64,000 nucleotides of DNA from Planctomycetota bacterium (GCA_016191165.1 JACPPF010000101.1:24042-88041); one strand, 5' to 3'; counted from the stretch's first letter, positions 43,033 through 52,092 are shown. Notes: generated from the sequence alone by a model not told the origin. Program-made: numbers and translations.

Positions 43033-43761
43033 ATGACCAGCATCGAATCGACTTTCGGCATGACAGAAGGCGAACGTATTCTGTTTCGACTTCGGAACCT
43101 TCACCATGAGCGAGTTGAAGCAATCCACAAGGACAAGGCCCATGTCCCGCTCAACGATCCTACTCGGCTCGTCGTCCATCTCATGCCGGAACAAGCAGCA
43201 GGTACGCCGAAAGAGTTTTCGGCGGCTGAACTGAAGCGGGCAGCGCAGTCGATCCGACCTCTTGGTGCGAGAGACGGAGGCTATGGCGATAGCCGGTTCA
43301 ACGCAGATGGGTTTCTTCTTTATAGCGGGCGGGAGGCCGTTCGGTATTATTCGCAACTGTATCGGAGTGGCGTCTACGAAGGGGTGATGGCCGAGGCCGT
43401 TTTTCAGCAGAAGGATAAGGCGAAATCACTTCGAGAAAACTGGTGCGAAGAGGCGATGCTTGGTGCGATGGCTGGCTACTTGCCGTTTGCGAAGACTCTC
43501 GGCCTGGAACCACCAATCTGGATGTTCTCTGCGATAGCCGGATGTGAGGGTGCGAGGATTTGCATTGACCGAACCTGGGGCGACCACTCGAAGGATGCCA
43601 TTGACCGTAGCATTGTCTGGCTGCCCGAATTGAAGATCGAAGCGTTTGACGCCGATCCTGCCAAGTTGCTTCGTCCCGTTTTCGACGTGCTTTGGAACGC
43701 TGCGGGACTGGAGCGGTCGTTCAACTATGACGAGCAGGGAAACAGAAAGCCACGGCAATAG
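43033..43761 (+). CDS. Hypothetical resembling the C-terminal domain of AlbA_2/Schlafen-type proteins
   Basis: 242 residues. RLRNLHHERVEAIHKDKAHV followed by a strand with LVVHLMPEQAA resembles the common C-terminal region of AlbA_2-containing bacterial proteins (ERIARI...LVLHLIP), but no AlbA_2 domain precedes it. AGGGAGAAAACC precedes the ATG. It follows the TIR gene by 16 bases and is probably part of the same cassette. Confidence 0.7.
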   Translation: MTSIESTFGMTEGERILFRLRNLHHERVEAIHKDKAHVPLNDPTRLVVHLMPEQAAGTPKEFSAAELKRAAQSIRPLGARDGGYGDSRFNADGFLLYSGREAVRYYSQLYRSGVYEGVMAEAVFQQKDKAKSLRENWCEEAMLGAMAGYLPFAKTLGLEPPIWMFSAIAGCEGARICIDRTWGDHSKDAIDRSIVWLPELKIEAFDADPAKLLRPVFDVLWNAAGLERSFNYDEQGNRKPRQ

Positions 43762-43828
43762 GCACGGATGACACCGCCAGAATCCTCAAGCAACTCAGAT
43801 CGCAGAGAAGTGATGATCGGAGCTGACC

Positions 43829-44821
43829 ATGACACACGACGACGACAAACCTCTGACCCCGGCCCAGGCCCGGCAGAAGCTCCAGAAGGGCCTGGAAAAC
43901 TACTTGGCGGGCAATGCCCCGGAAACGATTGTGTTCCGTCTCAAGCGGACCAAGAAGGCCAGCGAGACGTATCCGCTCAAGCTCACCCAGCAGCAACGGG
44001 AAACGCTGCTCGAATTCACCAACCTGAGCCGGAACCTGAAGAAGAAGATCGAGCAGGCCGGGGATGGCACGCAGATCGTCCCTGTCACCTGGAACGAACT
44101 TCACAAGCTCAACGATGAAACCGGCCAAGTCGCATACTATGCCCGAAGCCTGCACAAGAAGCGCCTGATGGCCGTGATGAGCAGAGTGGTCAAGTTCTTC
44201 GAGGAAGAACACGCCGAGGTCTTCGACCTTGATGCGCCGATGACACGCAAGCACCAACCCGCAAAGACCGACCTCCTGTTCCAGTTCAAGATCACGCTGC
44301 TGGACATCAAACCGGCGATCTGGCGGCGCATTCAAGTCTCGGACTGCACGCTGGTTGATCTCCACGAGTACATCCAGGCGGCGTTCGGCTGGGAGAATTA
44401 CCACCTGCACCAGTTCGAGATCGACGGCGTGCGATACAGCCAACCGGCCCCGGACGGCGACGATTTCGATATGGACTTCGAGGACGAGACGGATGTTCTC
44501 TTGAGCAAGCTGCTTCCGAAGTCGGCCAAACGGACACGTTGGATATACGAGTACGATTTCGGTGACGGCTGGCGGCACGAGATTCTGTTCGAGGGGTTCC
44601 CGCCCATTGACCCGAAGGCGAAAGCCCCGCTGTGCCTCGAAGGAGAGCGAGCTTGCCCACCAGAAGATTGCGGCGGGCCGTGGGGCTACGGTGACTACCT
44701 TGCTGCCATCGCTGATCCCCAGCACGAGCAACACAATGAAATGATGGAATGGCGGGGACCGTTCGATCCAGAGGCGTTTGATGCGAAGAAAGCGACGAAG
44801 GCGATGAGGAAGGTGAAGTGA
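43829..44821 (+). CDS. Plasmid pRiA4b ORF-3 family protein
   Basis: 330 residues. The C-terminal part (about 150-290) is the pRiA4b ORF-3 domain: LLDIKPAIWRRIQVSDCTLV, AAFGWENYHLHQFEIDGVRY, YEYDFGDGWRHEILFE and the cysteine-containing CPPEDCGGPWGY. The N-terminal 110 residues are helical and lysine-rich, of unknown function. This domain occurs widely on plasmids and islands and its molecular role is not established. First gene of a dense plus-strand run; GGAG precedes the ATG. Confidence 0.85.
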   Translation: MTHDDDKPLTPAQARQKLQKGLENYLAGNAPETIVFRLKRTKKASETYPLKLTQQQRETLLEFTNLSRNLKKKIEQAGDGTQIVPVTWNELHKLNDETGQVAYYARSLHKKRLMAVMSRVVKFFEEEHAEVFDLDAPMTRKHQPAKTDLLFQFKITLLDIKPAIWRRIQVSDCTLVDLHEYIQAAFGWENYHLHQFEIDGVRYSQPAPDGDDFDMDFEDETDVLLSKLLPKSAKRTRWIYEYDFGDGWRHEILFEGFPPIDPKAKAPLCLEGERACPPEDCGGPWGYGDYLAAIADPQHEQHNEMMEWRGPFDPEAFDAKKATKAMRKVK

Positions 44822-44855
44822 CGGACGGCCAGTTCCGGGAGACGATTGGACACCG

Positions 44856-45173
44856 ATGAATCTCAAACGAATCACCATTATCCCGTTCATCCACGGCAAG
44901 CTCACTCGTGATGGCAAGATGAGCGAGCCGGATATTTACTGGATCGTGGAGAAGTGGCTGGAGCGACACCCGGAGATCAAGAAGAGAACGCAAGACATCC
45001 GGGTTAGTCGTGGAACGATGACGTTGCCTCACGGCGGCAAGACAGACCTTATCCGTGCCACGATCATCGTCGGCGAAGACATCGAAGGATACGACCTCGC
45101 TCAGGATTTGGACCTTTACGAGTATTTTCTATCGGACGATCAGGGTGATCGAGAACTGTCGCAAAGTGGTTGA
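44856..45173 (+). CDS. Small hypothetical protein
   Basis: 105 residues beginning MNLKRITIIPFIHGKLTRDG, with an acidic C-terminal end (DLDLYEYFLSDDQGDRELSQ). No family recognised. Between the ORF-3 gene (34 bases upstream) and the DUF6398-like gene (6 bases downstream). Confidence 0.55.
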   Translation: MNLKRITIIPFIHGKLTRDGKMSEPDIYWIVEKWLERHPEIKKRTQDIRVSRGTMTLPHGGKTDLIRATIIVGEDIEGYDLAQDLDLYEYFLSDDQGDRELSQSG

Positions 45174-45179
45174 TTCCAA

Positions 45180-46292
45180 ATGCTGCTACCTCTACACGAA
45201 CTCGAACTGTTCTTCAGGCTGCACCGGGCGCTCATGTTCTTCGTGAATCAGCGCCTCAAGGTGATTCCCGATAAGCTCGCCTCGCCGGAAGAATTCGCCG
45301 CCCTGTCACCGGAGGTTCGGGTCAAGGTCCGTGACGCCTTGAATGTCCATCTCGATCTGATCGAGTCGTTTGTCGATGAAAACCCGGCTAACCTTTCGGA
45401 CGATGAACTCGACATCGTGCGTTCGTGGCGACATCTGGTTGCGGGCAAGTTCTACGTCTTCCGTGAACTGGCGAAGTACACGGTGTTCCTCTCGACTACC
45501 AGCCCGGCCATCGCATACGGCGTCCTGGCGTTGTCCCAGCCGTTCGAGGACTTGATCGGGCCGTATCTGCCGGTGCTGACCCAAACGGTCCTGCTGCCGT
45601 TCAACGGCATGATCGTCTACGACGGCTTGATGAGCAGCTACAACATTTCGTTTGGCCCTGGCATCCGGCGAAATCTCAATCAGGATTTCAAGGATGCCAA
45701 GGCCCGGCACGGGATCGTCACGTCCCTGCCGATGTTGAAGGAGCCGCTGCCTCCCAAACCGCCGAAAATCAAGCCAGCCCCGCAGCCGCCGTCCAAGGAA
45801 GAAAAGGACGAGGTACTTCATGTCATCATCGGCTTGCTCGACCAGTTTTGCAAAGAGCATCTGAACGAAGAATATGCCGTGCTTTGCCGCAAACTGGCCG
45901 AGAAGCTGGCCCGCAAGCGCCCGTCGCCCTTGCTCCACGGCAGTCCGAATGCGTGGGCCAGCGGCATCGTTCGGGCCATCGGCGGCGTAAATTTCTTGCA
46001 CGACAAGAGCCAGACGCCCTACATGCGGTCCACCGACATCGACCATTATCTCGGAACCAGTCCAAGCAGCGGGGCAGCGAAGCTGGCGGCAATCCGCAAG
46101 ATGTTGGGGATGCACCAGCTTGACCCCAACTGGAGTTTGCCGAGCCGCCTGCAAGACAACCCGCTGGTGTGGATGCTTCAGGTCAACGGCTTCATGGTGG
46201 ACGTTCGCCATGCTCCGAGGGAGGTTCAGGAGATCGCCTTTAACAAAGGATTGATCCCGTACATCCCAGCAGATCGTGAGCAAGGAGGGTGA
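45180..46292 (+). CDS. Protein with C-terminal DUF6398-like domain
   Basis: 370 residues. An N-terminal helical region to about 180 (LHELELFFRLHRALMFFVNQ) and a Pro/Lys linker (PPKPPKIKPAPQPPSKEEKD) precede a C-terminal domain of about 150 residues. That domain contains LARKRPSPLLHGSPNAWASG, HYLGTSPSSGAAKLAAIR and WMLQVNGFMVDVRHAPR, matching the DUF6398 pattern that is often found near pRiA4b ORF-3 genes. Function unknown. Confidence 0.75.
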   Translation: MLLPLHELELFFRLHRALMFFVNQRLKVIPDKLASPEEFAALSPEVRVKVRDALNVHLDLIESFVDENPANLSDDELDIVRSWRHLVAGKFYVFRELAKYTVFLSTTSPAIAYGVLALSQPFEDLIGPYLPVLTQTVLLPFNGMIVYDGLMSSYNISFGPGIRRNLNQDFKDAKARHGIVTSLPMLKEPLPPKPPKIKPAPQPPSKEEKDEVLHVIIGLLDQFCKEHLNEEYAVLCRKLAEKLARKRPSPLLHGSPNAWASGIVRAIGGVNFLHDKSQTPYMRSTDIDHYLGTSPSSGAAKLAAIRKMLGMHQLDPNWSLPSRLQDNPLVWMLQVNGFMVDVRHAPREVQEIAFNKGLIPYIPADREQGG

Positions 46293-46295
46293 GAG

Positions 46296-46646
46296 ATGGC
46301 GAAGAAGGTGAATCCACTCACCGGGCGCTGGCGCATCATGTCGATGTCGGCCTGGGAGGACGATTTCCTCGATGAAGAGGTCGAGGCGTACATCGAGTTT
46401 GACAACAAAGGCTGGGGTCACTTTCACTTCGGCAACGTCCAAGGCCAAATGGACTGCCGCCAGACCACGAGGGATGGCGAGCCAGCCGTCGAATGGTCGT
46501 GGGATGGCAACGCCGAGATGGACGCCGCCCAGGGCCGGGGATGGGCCGTCATTCGGGATGGCGAACTCCACGGCATGATCTTCTTCCACGGCGGCGATGA
46601 CAGCGAGTTCGTGGCGAAGAAGGCCAAAGCAAAAATGGGGAAGTAA
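46296..46646 (+). CDS. Small hypothetical protein, aromatic-rich
   Basis: 116 residues. The middle has a run of aromatic and acidic residues (YIEFDNKGWGHFHFGNVQGQ) and a TRDGEPAVEWSWDG strand, suggesting a small beta-barrel or jelly-roll. No family recognised. GGAGGG precedes the ATG. It ends 2 bases before the next gene start. Confidence 0.6.
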   Translation: MAKKVNPLTGRWRIMSMSAWEDDFLDEEVEAYIEFDNKGWGHFHFGNVQGQMDCRQTTRDGEPAVEWSWDGNAEMDAAQGRGWAVIRDGELHGMIFFHGGDDSEFVAKKAKAKMGK

Positions 46647-46648
46647 TC

Positions 46649-47371
46649 GTGGCACGCCAAAAGGAAAAACTGAAACTCGGCGAAGGGGCAGCCTTCGACC
46701 CAGCACGGCTGAAAGAGTTGCCCCAGGAGAACGAAACCTGGGAAGCTGACTTTGAGGCCCTCCCGAAGCCGCCTAAGCAGAACGAAAGACACTTCCTTGG
46801 CATGATCGTCTCGAAAAAGAGTCGCTGCATTCTAGCCGAGATGCAAGTTAGCCGCCCATCGGTCAACGACATGGCGACGATGCTCGCTAACGCAATGTCA
46901 TCCCCCTTGTCTGGAGACGCTCACCGGCCCAGCCGCATCTACGCCCGATATTACACGCCCTGGGATGACGTTTACCCTCATCTGAAAGAAATTGGAATCA
47001 AGGTTTCGGCTCATCGGGAATTCCCGTGGATATACCTTCTTTTTCATGAACGCTTACGCCAGATGCGAGAAATGCGTTCTCCTGGGAAGGTCGAACCGAC
47101 CGCAGAACAGGCGAAAGTGGCCGAGATGTTCCCTGCACTTTCCAAGTTCGTTCGAGAGTGCGGCTTCATCGAAATTGGCGACCTGGATGGGTGCGGTTTC
47201 ATCGTCACGGCAGAGGATTACGACGGCGTGCGAGTATTCGAGGACGACAATCTCAGCACCTTGGTTGAGGCGATGGCCGCTCTTGAGAAGGAACTGAGCA
47301 TGTGGTTCGGCGAGAAGAAGGGCAAATTGACCGGCGTGCCAAAAACAGTCAGCAAGGGTTCGCCGCAATAG
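46649..47371 (+). CDS. Hypothetical, first of a tandem paralogue pair
   Basis: 240 residues starting at GTG. The basic N-terminus (ARQKEKLKLGEGAAF) is followed by WEADFEALPKPPKQNERHFL, a strand-helix core (SRPSVNDMATMLANAMSSPL) and RPSRIYARYYTPWDDVYPHL. The second half has ECGFIEIGDLDGCGFIVTAE. The same skeleton recurs in the next gene, so they are tandem paralogues. A DUF6930-type fold is a weak suggestion. Confidence 0.65.
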   Translation: MARQKEKLKLGEGAAFDPARLKELPQENETWEADFEALPKPPKQNERHFLGMIVSKKSRCILAEMQVSRPSVNDMATMLANAMSSPLSGDAHRPSRIYARYYTPWDDVYPHLKEIGIKVSAHREFPWIYLLFHERLRQMREMRSPGKVEPTAEQAKVAEMFPALSKFVRECGFIEIGDLDGCGFIVTAEDYDGVRVFEDDNLSTLVEAMAALEKELSMWFGEKKGKLTGVPKTVSKGSPQ

Positions 47372-47402
47372 GCAGAGGACGACGAGTGACCGAGCAATAA
47401 AG

Positions 47403-48110
47403 ATGCACGAAGAGGATGCGACCGTGACGGACGAGAAGAAAAAACTGAAACTCGGCAAGAGTGCATCTTTCGTCAAGACGCATCTGAAGCAGTTGAAACA
47501 AGAGAACGACATATGGGAGGCCGACTTCCGGGCATTGCCGAAATCCAAAGGCGAGCCGGAAACGCATTATTTGGGATTGGTTGTCGCTCTGCCCAGGGGG
47601 AATCCCCTGGTTTCCATGTTGGTGGAATACACGCCCAACGTCAACGATCTGGCCGACCTCCTGGCCGATGCCATGCGGCGACCGATGACCGACTCCACCC
47701 ATCGGCCCCGGCAAATTCTGTTGCGAGACAATTCACGCTGGGAAGAGTTGTTTCCCCACCTGAAACAACTCGGCATCGAAGCCTCGATTCAGAACGAACT
47801 CCCGAACGTGGAGGAAGTCTACGAGGACTTTCTCCGGCAGATGCGAAGGGCAAAGTCCAGCCCGTTGATTCTGTACACGCCAAAGCCGACTGATGTTCAA
47901 AAGGATTACCCGGCCATCGCCATGTGGGTTCAGTGCTACGGCCACATCGAAATCGGCGACCAAGAAGGCCAAGGGTTCGTTGTCCGGGCGCTCGATTACG
48001 GCGGAATGGTGTTTGAGGACGACAAGCCCCGCACACTGGCCGAGGCGATGGCTGCTCTGGAGAACGGGTTGGCCAAGTGGTTCAAGGACGAGGGGATTAA
48101 GGAAATATGA
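47403..48110 (+). CDS. Hypothetical, second of a tandem paralogue pair
   Basis: 235 residues, the same domain order as the gene at 46649 (KKLKLGKSASFVKTHLKQLK, WEADFRALPKSK, RPRQILLRDNSRWEELFPHL, GHIEIGDQEGQGFVVRALDY) but clearly diverged. Start is the ATG at 47403; a GTG at 47424 is also possible. The stop overlaps the cupin start. Confidence 0.65.
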   Translation: MHEEDATVTDEKKKLKLGKSASFVKTHLKQLKQENDIWEADFRALPKSKGEPETHYLGLVVALPRGNPLVSMLVEYTPNVNDLADLLADAMRRPMTDSTHRPRQILLRDNSRWEELFPHLKQLGIEASIQNELPNVEEVYEDFLRQMRRAKSSPLILYTPKPTDVQKDYPAIAMWVQCYGHIEIGDQEGQGFVVRALDYGGMVFEDDKPRTLAEAMAALENGLAKWFKDEGIKEI

Positions 48111-48448
48111 CCACTACCAACATCTTCGATGACCTCCCGCAGCAGTTGCCCAAGGAAGTCGTGCAGACGCTCATTCGTGCCGCCGACGTGTGCATCGAGC
48201 GGATCATCTCGCACAGCCACGCCTCAGCAGCAGACTTCTGGTACGACCAACCGCAGCACGAGTGGGTGATCGTGCTGAAGGGGGCGGCGAGGTTGCAGTT
48301 CGAGGATGGCATGATTGAGATGAAGGTGGGCGACTTCATCAATATCCCAGCATTCAAGAAGCACCGGGTCGATTGGACGACGCCGGACGAACCGACCGTG
48401 TGGCTTGGCGTGAGATACAACGCCGATCTGGAGGCGACGGGCCGATGA
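48107..48448 (+). CDS. Cupin-fold protein
   Basis: 113-residue single-cupin protein with the two cupin motifs (WYDQPQHEWVIVLKGAARL and VGDFINIPAFKKHRV). The metal-binding histidines are only partly conserved (H in QPQHEW and H in KKHRV), so binding of a small molecule is as likely as a metal enzyme. It overlaps the previous and next genes by 4 bases at each end, so translation is coupled. Confidence 0.85.
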   Translation: MTTTNIFDDLPQQLPKEVVQTLIRAADVCIERIISHSHASAADFWYDQPQHEWVIVLKGAARLQFEDGMIEMKVGDFINIPAFKKHRVDWTTPDEPTVWLGVRYNADLEATGR

Positions 48449-48909
48449 AGAAAGAGAGAAAAACACCGAAGATGGAAGCCGAGGTCCGGCTGCGCATCGT
48501 CCTGGTCGCTCCTCCCGCTGGTGTGGAGTTTGGCATCCAGGAGGGAAAGGGCAATGATTACACGACGATCCAGAAGCAGCGGTCGAAGGATGCTGACCTC
48601 AGCTTCGAGTTCTCGGTAACAGTCAAGGATAACCGTGACGACGGTTTGCCGAACTTCCTCGGCCCGCTCGCACAAGGACCGACGAAGGGTCGATTCATTT
48701 ACATTGACATCGGAAAGTCTGCCGGACAGTTTGACTCATGTTGGGAGCGCCGCATAAAGGTTCCCTTGGGTGGTATCACCTGGGACATGATCGAGAAGGC
48801 GTCCACGAAAATGTTGCTCGAAGCCCGGTTGCCTGGGACCGGCAAGGACGGCGGGCCGAGTTGTGCGACTGTGAAGCCCACGGATGGGTGGAAGTTTTGC
48901 AAACGATGA
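48445..48909 (+). CDS. DUF5990-family protein
   Basis: 154 residues; LRIVLVAPPAGVEFGIQEGK near the N-terminus, a FEFSVTVKDN strand and a GRFIYIDIGKSAGQ strand are typical of DUF5990, whose function is unknown. ATG overlaps the cupin stop (ATGA). The frame can extend to 48373, inside the cupin gene; I use 48445. Confidence 0.75.
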   Translation: MKKERKTPKMEAEVRLRIVLVAPPAGVEFGIQEGKGNDYTTIQKQRSKDADLSFEFSVTVKDNRDDGLPNFLGPLAQGPTKGRFIYIDIGKSAGQFDSCWERRIKVPLGGITWDMIEKASTKMLLEARLPGTGKDGGPSCATVKPTDGWKFCKR

Positions 48910-48925
48910 ATTCAGGAGACAAAAC

Positions 48926-49675
48926 ATGCTGACCAATCCGCATACCGGAACACGAATTGACGAAGTTGCACCGGGCATTTACCGCATCAATACTCCCTTG
49001 CGGATCGACGCCATCCCTTATGGGTTCAATCTCAGCCAATACCTCATCCTTGACGATGAGCCGATGATCTTCCACACGGGCTGGCGGAAGTGGTTCCCGT
49101 TCGTGTCGGAAGCGATCTCGAAGGTCATCCCGCTCGACCGCATTCGGCACATCGGTTACTCGCACTTTGAGGGTGATGAAGCCGGAGCAATGAACGAGTT
49201 CCTGGCTGCTGCCACCCACGCCGTCCCGTTCGCCAGTCACGTCAGCGTGATGACATCGCTCAACGATTATGCCGACCGCCCAGGGCGAGGCTTGGCTGAT
49301 GGCGAGACGTTTTCGACCGGCAAGAAGACGTGGCAGTGGATTGATACGCCGCATGTTCCGCACGGCTGGGACTGTGGCGTAATGTTCGACCAAACGACCA
49401 GCACGTTACTGTGCGGCGACCTCTTCACGCAGGCCGGGGCGGAAACCATTCCCGTCACCGAATCGGAAATCCTCACGGCCAGCGAAGCGATGCGTAAACC
49501 GATGGATTACTACGCCCACTCCACCAAGACTGCCACGGTCTTGGAACGTCTGGCATCGCTCAATCCCACGACGCTCGCTTGTCAACATGGGAGCGCCTAC
49601 CGAGGCAATGGTGCGGGCTTGCTGCAAGAACTCGCTGCGATCCTCGAAAAAGAACTGCGGGATGAATTAGCCTAA
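48926..49675 (+). CDS. Metallo-beta-lactamase-fold protein, flavodiiron-like metal site
   Basis: 249 residues of the MBL fold. The first metal-binding motif reads SHFEGDEAG, the H-x-E-x-D form used by flavodiiron/ODP-type proteins, rather than HxHxDH. HVPHGWDCGVMF, CGDLFTQAG and the later ACQHGS give further ligand positions. No flavodoxin domain is present. Such proteins often bind O2 or NO at a di-iron site; the exact role is unknown. Start is ATG at 48926. Confidence 0.85.
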   Translation: MLTNPHTGTRIDEVAPGIYRINTPLRIDAIPYGFNLSQYLILDDEPMIFHTGWRKWFPFVSEAISKVIPLDRIRHIGYSHFEGDEAGAMNEFLAAATHAVPFASHVSVMTSLNDYADRPGRGLADGETFSTGKKTWQWIDTPHVPHGWDCGVMFDQTTSTLLCGDLFTQAGAETIPVTESEILTASEAMRKPMDYYAHSTKTATVLERLASLNPTTLACQHGSAYRGNGAGLLQELAAILEKELRDELA

Positions 49676-49709
49676 CTCCACGAGGATAGCCACGCAAGGA
49701 AGCACACCG

Positions 49710-50375
49710 ATGACCAACACCTTCACTCCAGGCCCAGCGCCGAACACAGTCCGCAGCACCGATGGCAAAGTCCTAACCGCACCCGAAGGCTGGATTCTGT
49801 TGCCGCCCGGTGACGCCGCCCTCACCCGCAGGGTGAAGGCTGCGGGAGATCATTGGGTCGTGGCCGAAAAGCGGGGCCGGAAGGTTTTCTCCAGGGGCAT
49901 TTGGGCTTTAGCGACGACCGTTGAACGAATACGGGCCGATCTCGAAGCCGAGCGCTCCACCGAGGGGTTCGCCAAGAAGAAGGACGCCGACGCCCGACGC
50001 CGGGAGAAGTCGCAAGGACAATACGTCGGAGATTTCAACGAGGCGGTCGTGGCGTTCCTGGCCTTTCATGAAAATCACGCTGATCTCGCCGCCCGGCTCG
50101 CCAGGGCCGTCACGGATCACGCCACGCCGGTCGGCTCCGGGACCGTCGCTCGAACTCGTCGCATCCCGGTCGAGCAGCGGGCCGAAGCTGCGGTCATCGC
50201 TTGGATGCGACACAGCACGACCGGCTACGACGGGATGGTGATCCCACGGGTTCGAGGTAAACGACGAGAAGTTCGTCGAATACTGGCCCGGCGCTCTCAT
50301 GAATTGTTGGAGCGGTATCGTCGGGGAGAGCCGGTCGGAGAAGAGTGTCCGTTACGGGTTGCACTGAACCTGTGA
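49710..50375 (+). CDS. DUF2293-family protein
   Basis: 221 residues. The C-terminal part RIPVEQRAEAAVIAWMRHST and VRGKRREVRRILARRSHELL matches DUF2293, a basic domain of unknown function, possibly nucleic-acid binding. The N-terminus is a TIM-like helix-strand segment (GWILLPPGDAALTRRVKAAG). Last plus-strand gene of this run. Confidence 0.75.
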   Translation: MTNTFTPGPAPNTVRSTDGKVLTAPEGWILLPPGDAALTRRVKAAGDHWVVAEKRGRKVFSRGIWALATTVERIRADLEAERSTEGFAKKKDADARRREKSQGQYVGDFNEAVVAFLAFHENHADLAARLARAVTDHATPVGSGTVARTRRIPVEQRAEAAVIAWMRHSTTGYDGMVIPRVRGKRREVRRILARRSHELLERYRRGEPVGEECPLRVALNL

Positions 50376-50391
50376 TGAATTGTGCCGAGCC

Positions 50392-50745
50392 TTAATCTTC
50401 GTCGTCATCACTTTGCTGTGACTCGTCGGCCAACTTCGCCGCCAATTCTGCCTTGTCCCGGCAGAATACAAGTCGCACGTCGGTTTCTGCCTCGGACATT
50501 TTGTCGGCTCGCTCCACATCCACGAGGTCCGAGAGCAGATCGAGATTCTGCACAACTTCCTTCGGCACTGGATAGCAAATCCAATCTCTCCCTGCGGCGT
50601 CGTTTACAGTGAACGAATGTGGTTCGGTAAGGGCGAAGTGGGCGTTCGCTCCTCGAAAGCACTTGTAATAGATGCCAAGGTCATCATCGGAGGTCATAGG
50701 CGGCTCGAAAGAAAGACACCAAGTTTCTTCCATTCTATCAGTCAT
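50392..50745 (-). CDS. Small hypothetical protein
   Basis: 117 residues, ending in an acidic tail (SQQSDDDED). Trp and Cys residues in the middle (DWICYPVPKEVVQN) are the only landmarks. No family recognised. Minus-strand gene just downstream of the DUF1643 gene, probably in the same operon. Confidence 0.5.
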   Translation of the reverse strand: MTDRMEETWCLSFEPPMTSDDDLGIYYKCFRGANAHFALTEPHSFTVNDAAGRDWICYPVPKEVVQNLDLLSDLVDVERADKMSEAETDVRLVFCRDKAELAAKLADESQQSDDDED

Positions 50746-50793
50746 TACGCCCGCCTGTTCTCGGCCCGATCCACGTTGGCGGCGAACGCCCCC

Positions 50794-51489
50794 TTACCCC
50801 CGGCACTGCTCGACCATTCGATTGGCCCATTTCACTTTCTCCGATTGCAGTGAAGGCAGCGGGTGAAGGAACTTGTTCGTCGTTCCTTCTTTCAGCAGCC
50901 CCCTGACGAGCTTGGCATTGATGAGCTTCGATAGGCAGCGTTCGATCAACGGGTCAAGGTGCGGACTCACGCCCCACGCACGGATCACGGGAATCCCGCT
51001 GGGCAGCTTCAACGCAAGTTCGGCGGATCGTCGGTCAGAGAAGACGGAATGGGCGTCGAACAAGTGTTCTTCCTCCAGTCCTTTGAACTGTTTGAAGAAC
51101 ACGCCGCTTTTGGGACAACGCAAGTCCGAGAGGTTCAGAACTCGAACGTGCCGCCAATCGCAGTAGTGCATGATCCGCATCACCTGATACTGCGTCGTGT
51201 CCGGCTTCGTCGGGACCAGCGAAATGGGCAACTCGTGGATCGCCTTGGCTTGGATACGATTGTTTACCTCGGTCAACGGTCGAGACGAGCCGGGGTTCAT
51301 CATGATGAAAATCGCATCGGGCTTGCGATTGGAAAGAGCAGTCGTCTTCTTCGGAGCGTGATCCGCTTCGACGATTTCGAGAACGCTTCGACACTCGACA
51401 ACTTTCTTCGGGGCGACCTGGACCGAATAGAAGTGGCCGAACACGTCGAACTTGCTTTTCAGTTCCTCTGCCGGAATGAATCGGACCAT
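50794..51489 (-). CDS. DUF1643-type protein
   Basis: 231 residues with FIMMNPGSSRPLTEVNN, the DUF1643-type signature, and LNLSDLRCPKSGVFFKQF. Function unknown. The start overlaps the NUDIX stop by one base (TGATG), so the two are co-translated. Confidence 0.75.
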   Translation of the reverse strand: MVRFIPAEELKSKFDVFGHFYSVQVAPKKVVECRSVLEIVEADHAPKKTTALSNRKPDAIFIMMNPGSSRPLTEVNNRIQAKAIHELPISLVPTKPDTTQYQVMRIMHYCDWRHVRVLNLSDLRCPKSGVFFKQFKGLEEEHLFDAHSVFSDRRSAELALKLPSGIPVIRAWGVSPHLDPLIERCLSKLINAKLVRGLLKEGTTNKFLHPLPSLQSEKVKWANRMVEQCRG

Positions 51490-51968
51490 CAGTCGCCCCT
51501 TGAAGGCTCGCCCGTTGCGATCTTCTCAAGTTCCTCGATTAACGCCTCTTGCCCCGCCTTGATCTTCCGTAATGCCGCAGGCACGCCGAAGAAGTCGGCC
51601 CGATCCATCTCAGGAAACTCCATCTGTCGCCCTGACTTTGGAGGCCATTCCATCGTGAACGTGTTGCTGACAATCGCACTCGGATCGCAGTCGCCCTCGA
51701 ATGCCCAGGCGTGGACGATCTTGCCTCCCTTCTGCTTGATCGGCGTCAAAGCGATGAAGGGGCCGGTTGGCGTGACGCCAGTTTCTTCCTTGAATTCCCG
51801 CTTGGCGGCTTCGAGTAAGTCTTCGCCCGGCTCGATCTCCCCCTTGGGAATCGTCCAAGCCAGTTCGTCCTTGTTCTTGAAATAGGGACCGCCCGGATGG
51901 GCAAGAAGCACCTGCAACTTGCCATCGTGAATGCGGTACATCAACAATCCGGCGCTGACACGAGGCAT
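51489..51968 (-). CDS. NUDIX hydrolase
   Basis: 159 residues with a complete Nudix box, GEIEPGEDLLEAAKREFKEE followed by TGV, and the LLAHPGGPYFKNKDELAWTI strand before it. NUDIX enzymes hydrolyse nucleoside diphosphates linked to another moiety; the substrate is unknown. It is first in the minus-strand operon with the DUF1643 gene. Confidence 0.92.
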   Translation of the reverse strand: MPRVSAGLLMYRIHDGKLQVLLAHPGGPYFKNKDELAWTIPKGEIEPGEDLLEAAKREFKEETGVTPTGPFIALTPIKQKGGKIVHAWAFEGDCDPSAIVSNTFTMEWPPKSGRQMEFPEMDRADFFGVPAALRKIKAGQEALIEELEKIATGEPSRGD

Positions 51969-52092
51969 GAACAGGAACCTCCGACTCGGAAGACGATTTC
52001 GCTATTTTATCTGGTGAATGGCCTTGCTGGTCAGGCCGAAGATTCCGAAGTATCAAGTTGAATAGTCCGTCGCCGGTTTTTTGGAGATTACG

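Noticed and set aside
43721..44917. 398-residue minus-strand frame
   Set aside because: Antisense to the pRiA4b ORF-3 gene.
45306..46706. 466-residue minus-strand frame
   Set aside because: Antisense to the DUF6398-like and following genes, which have natural sequence and spacing.
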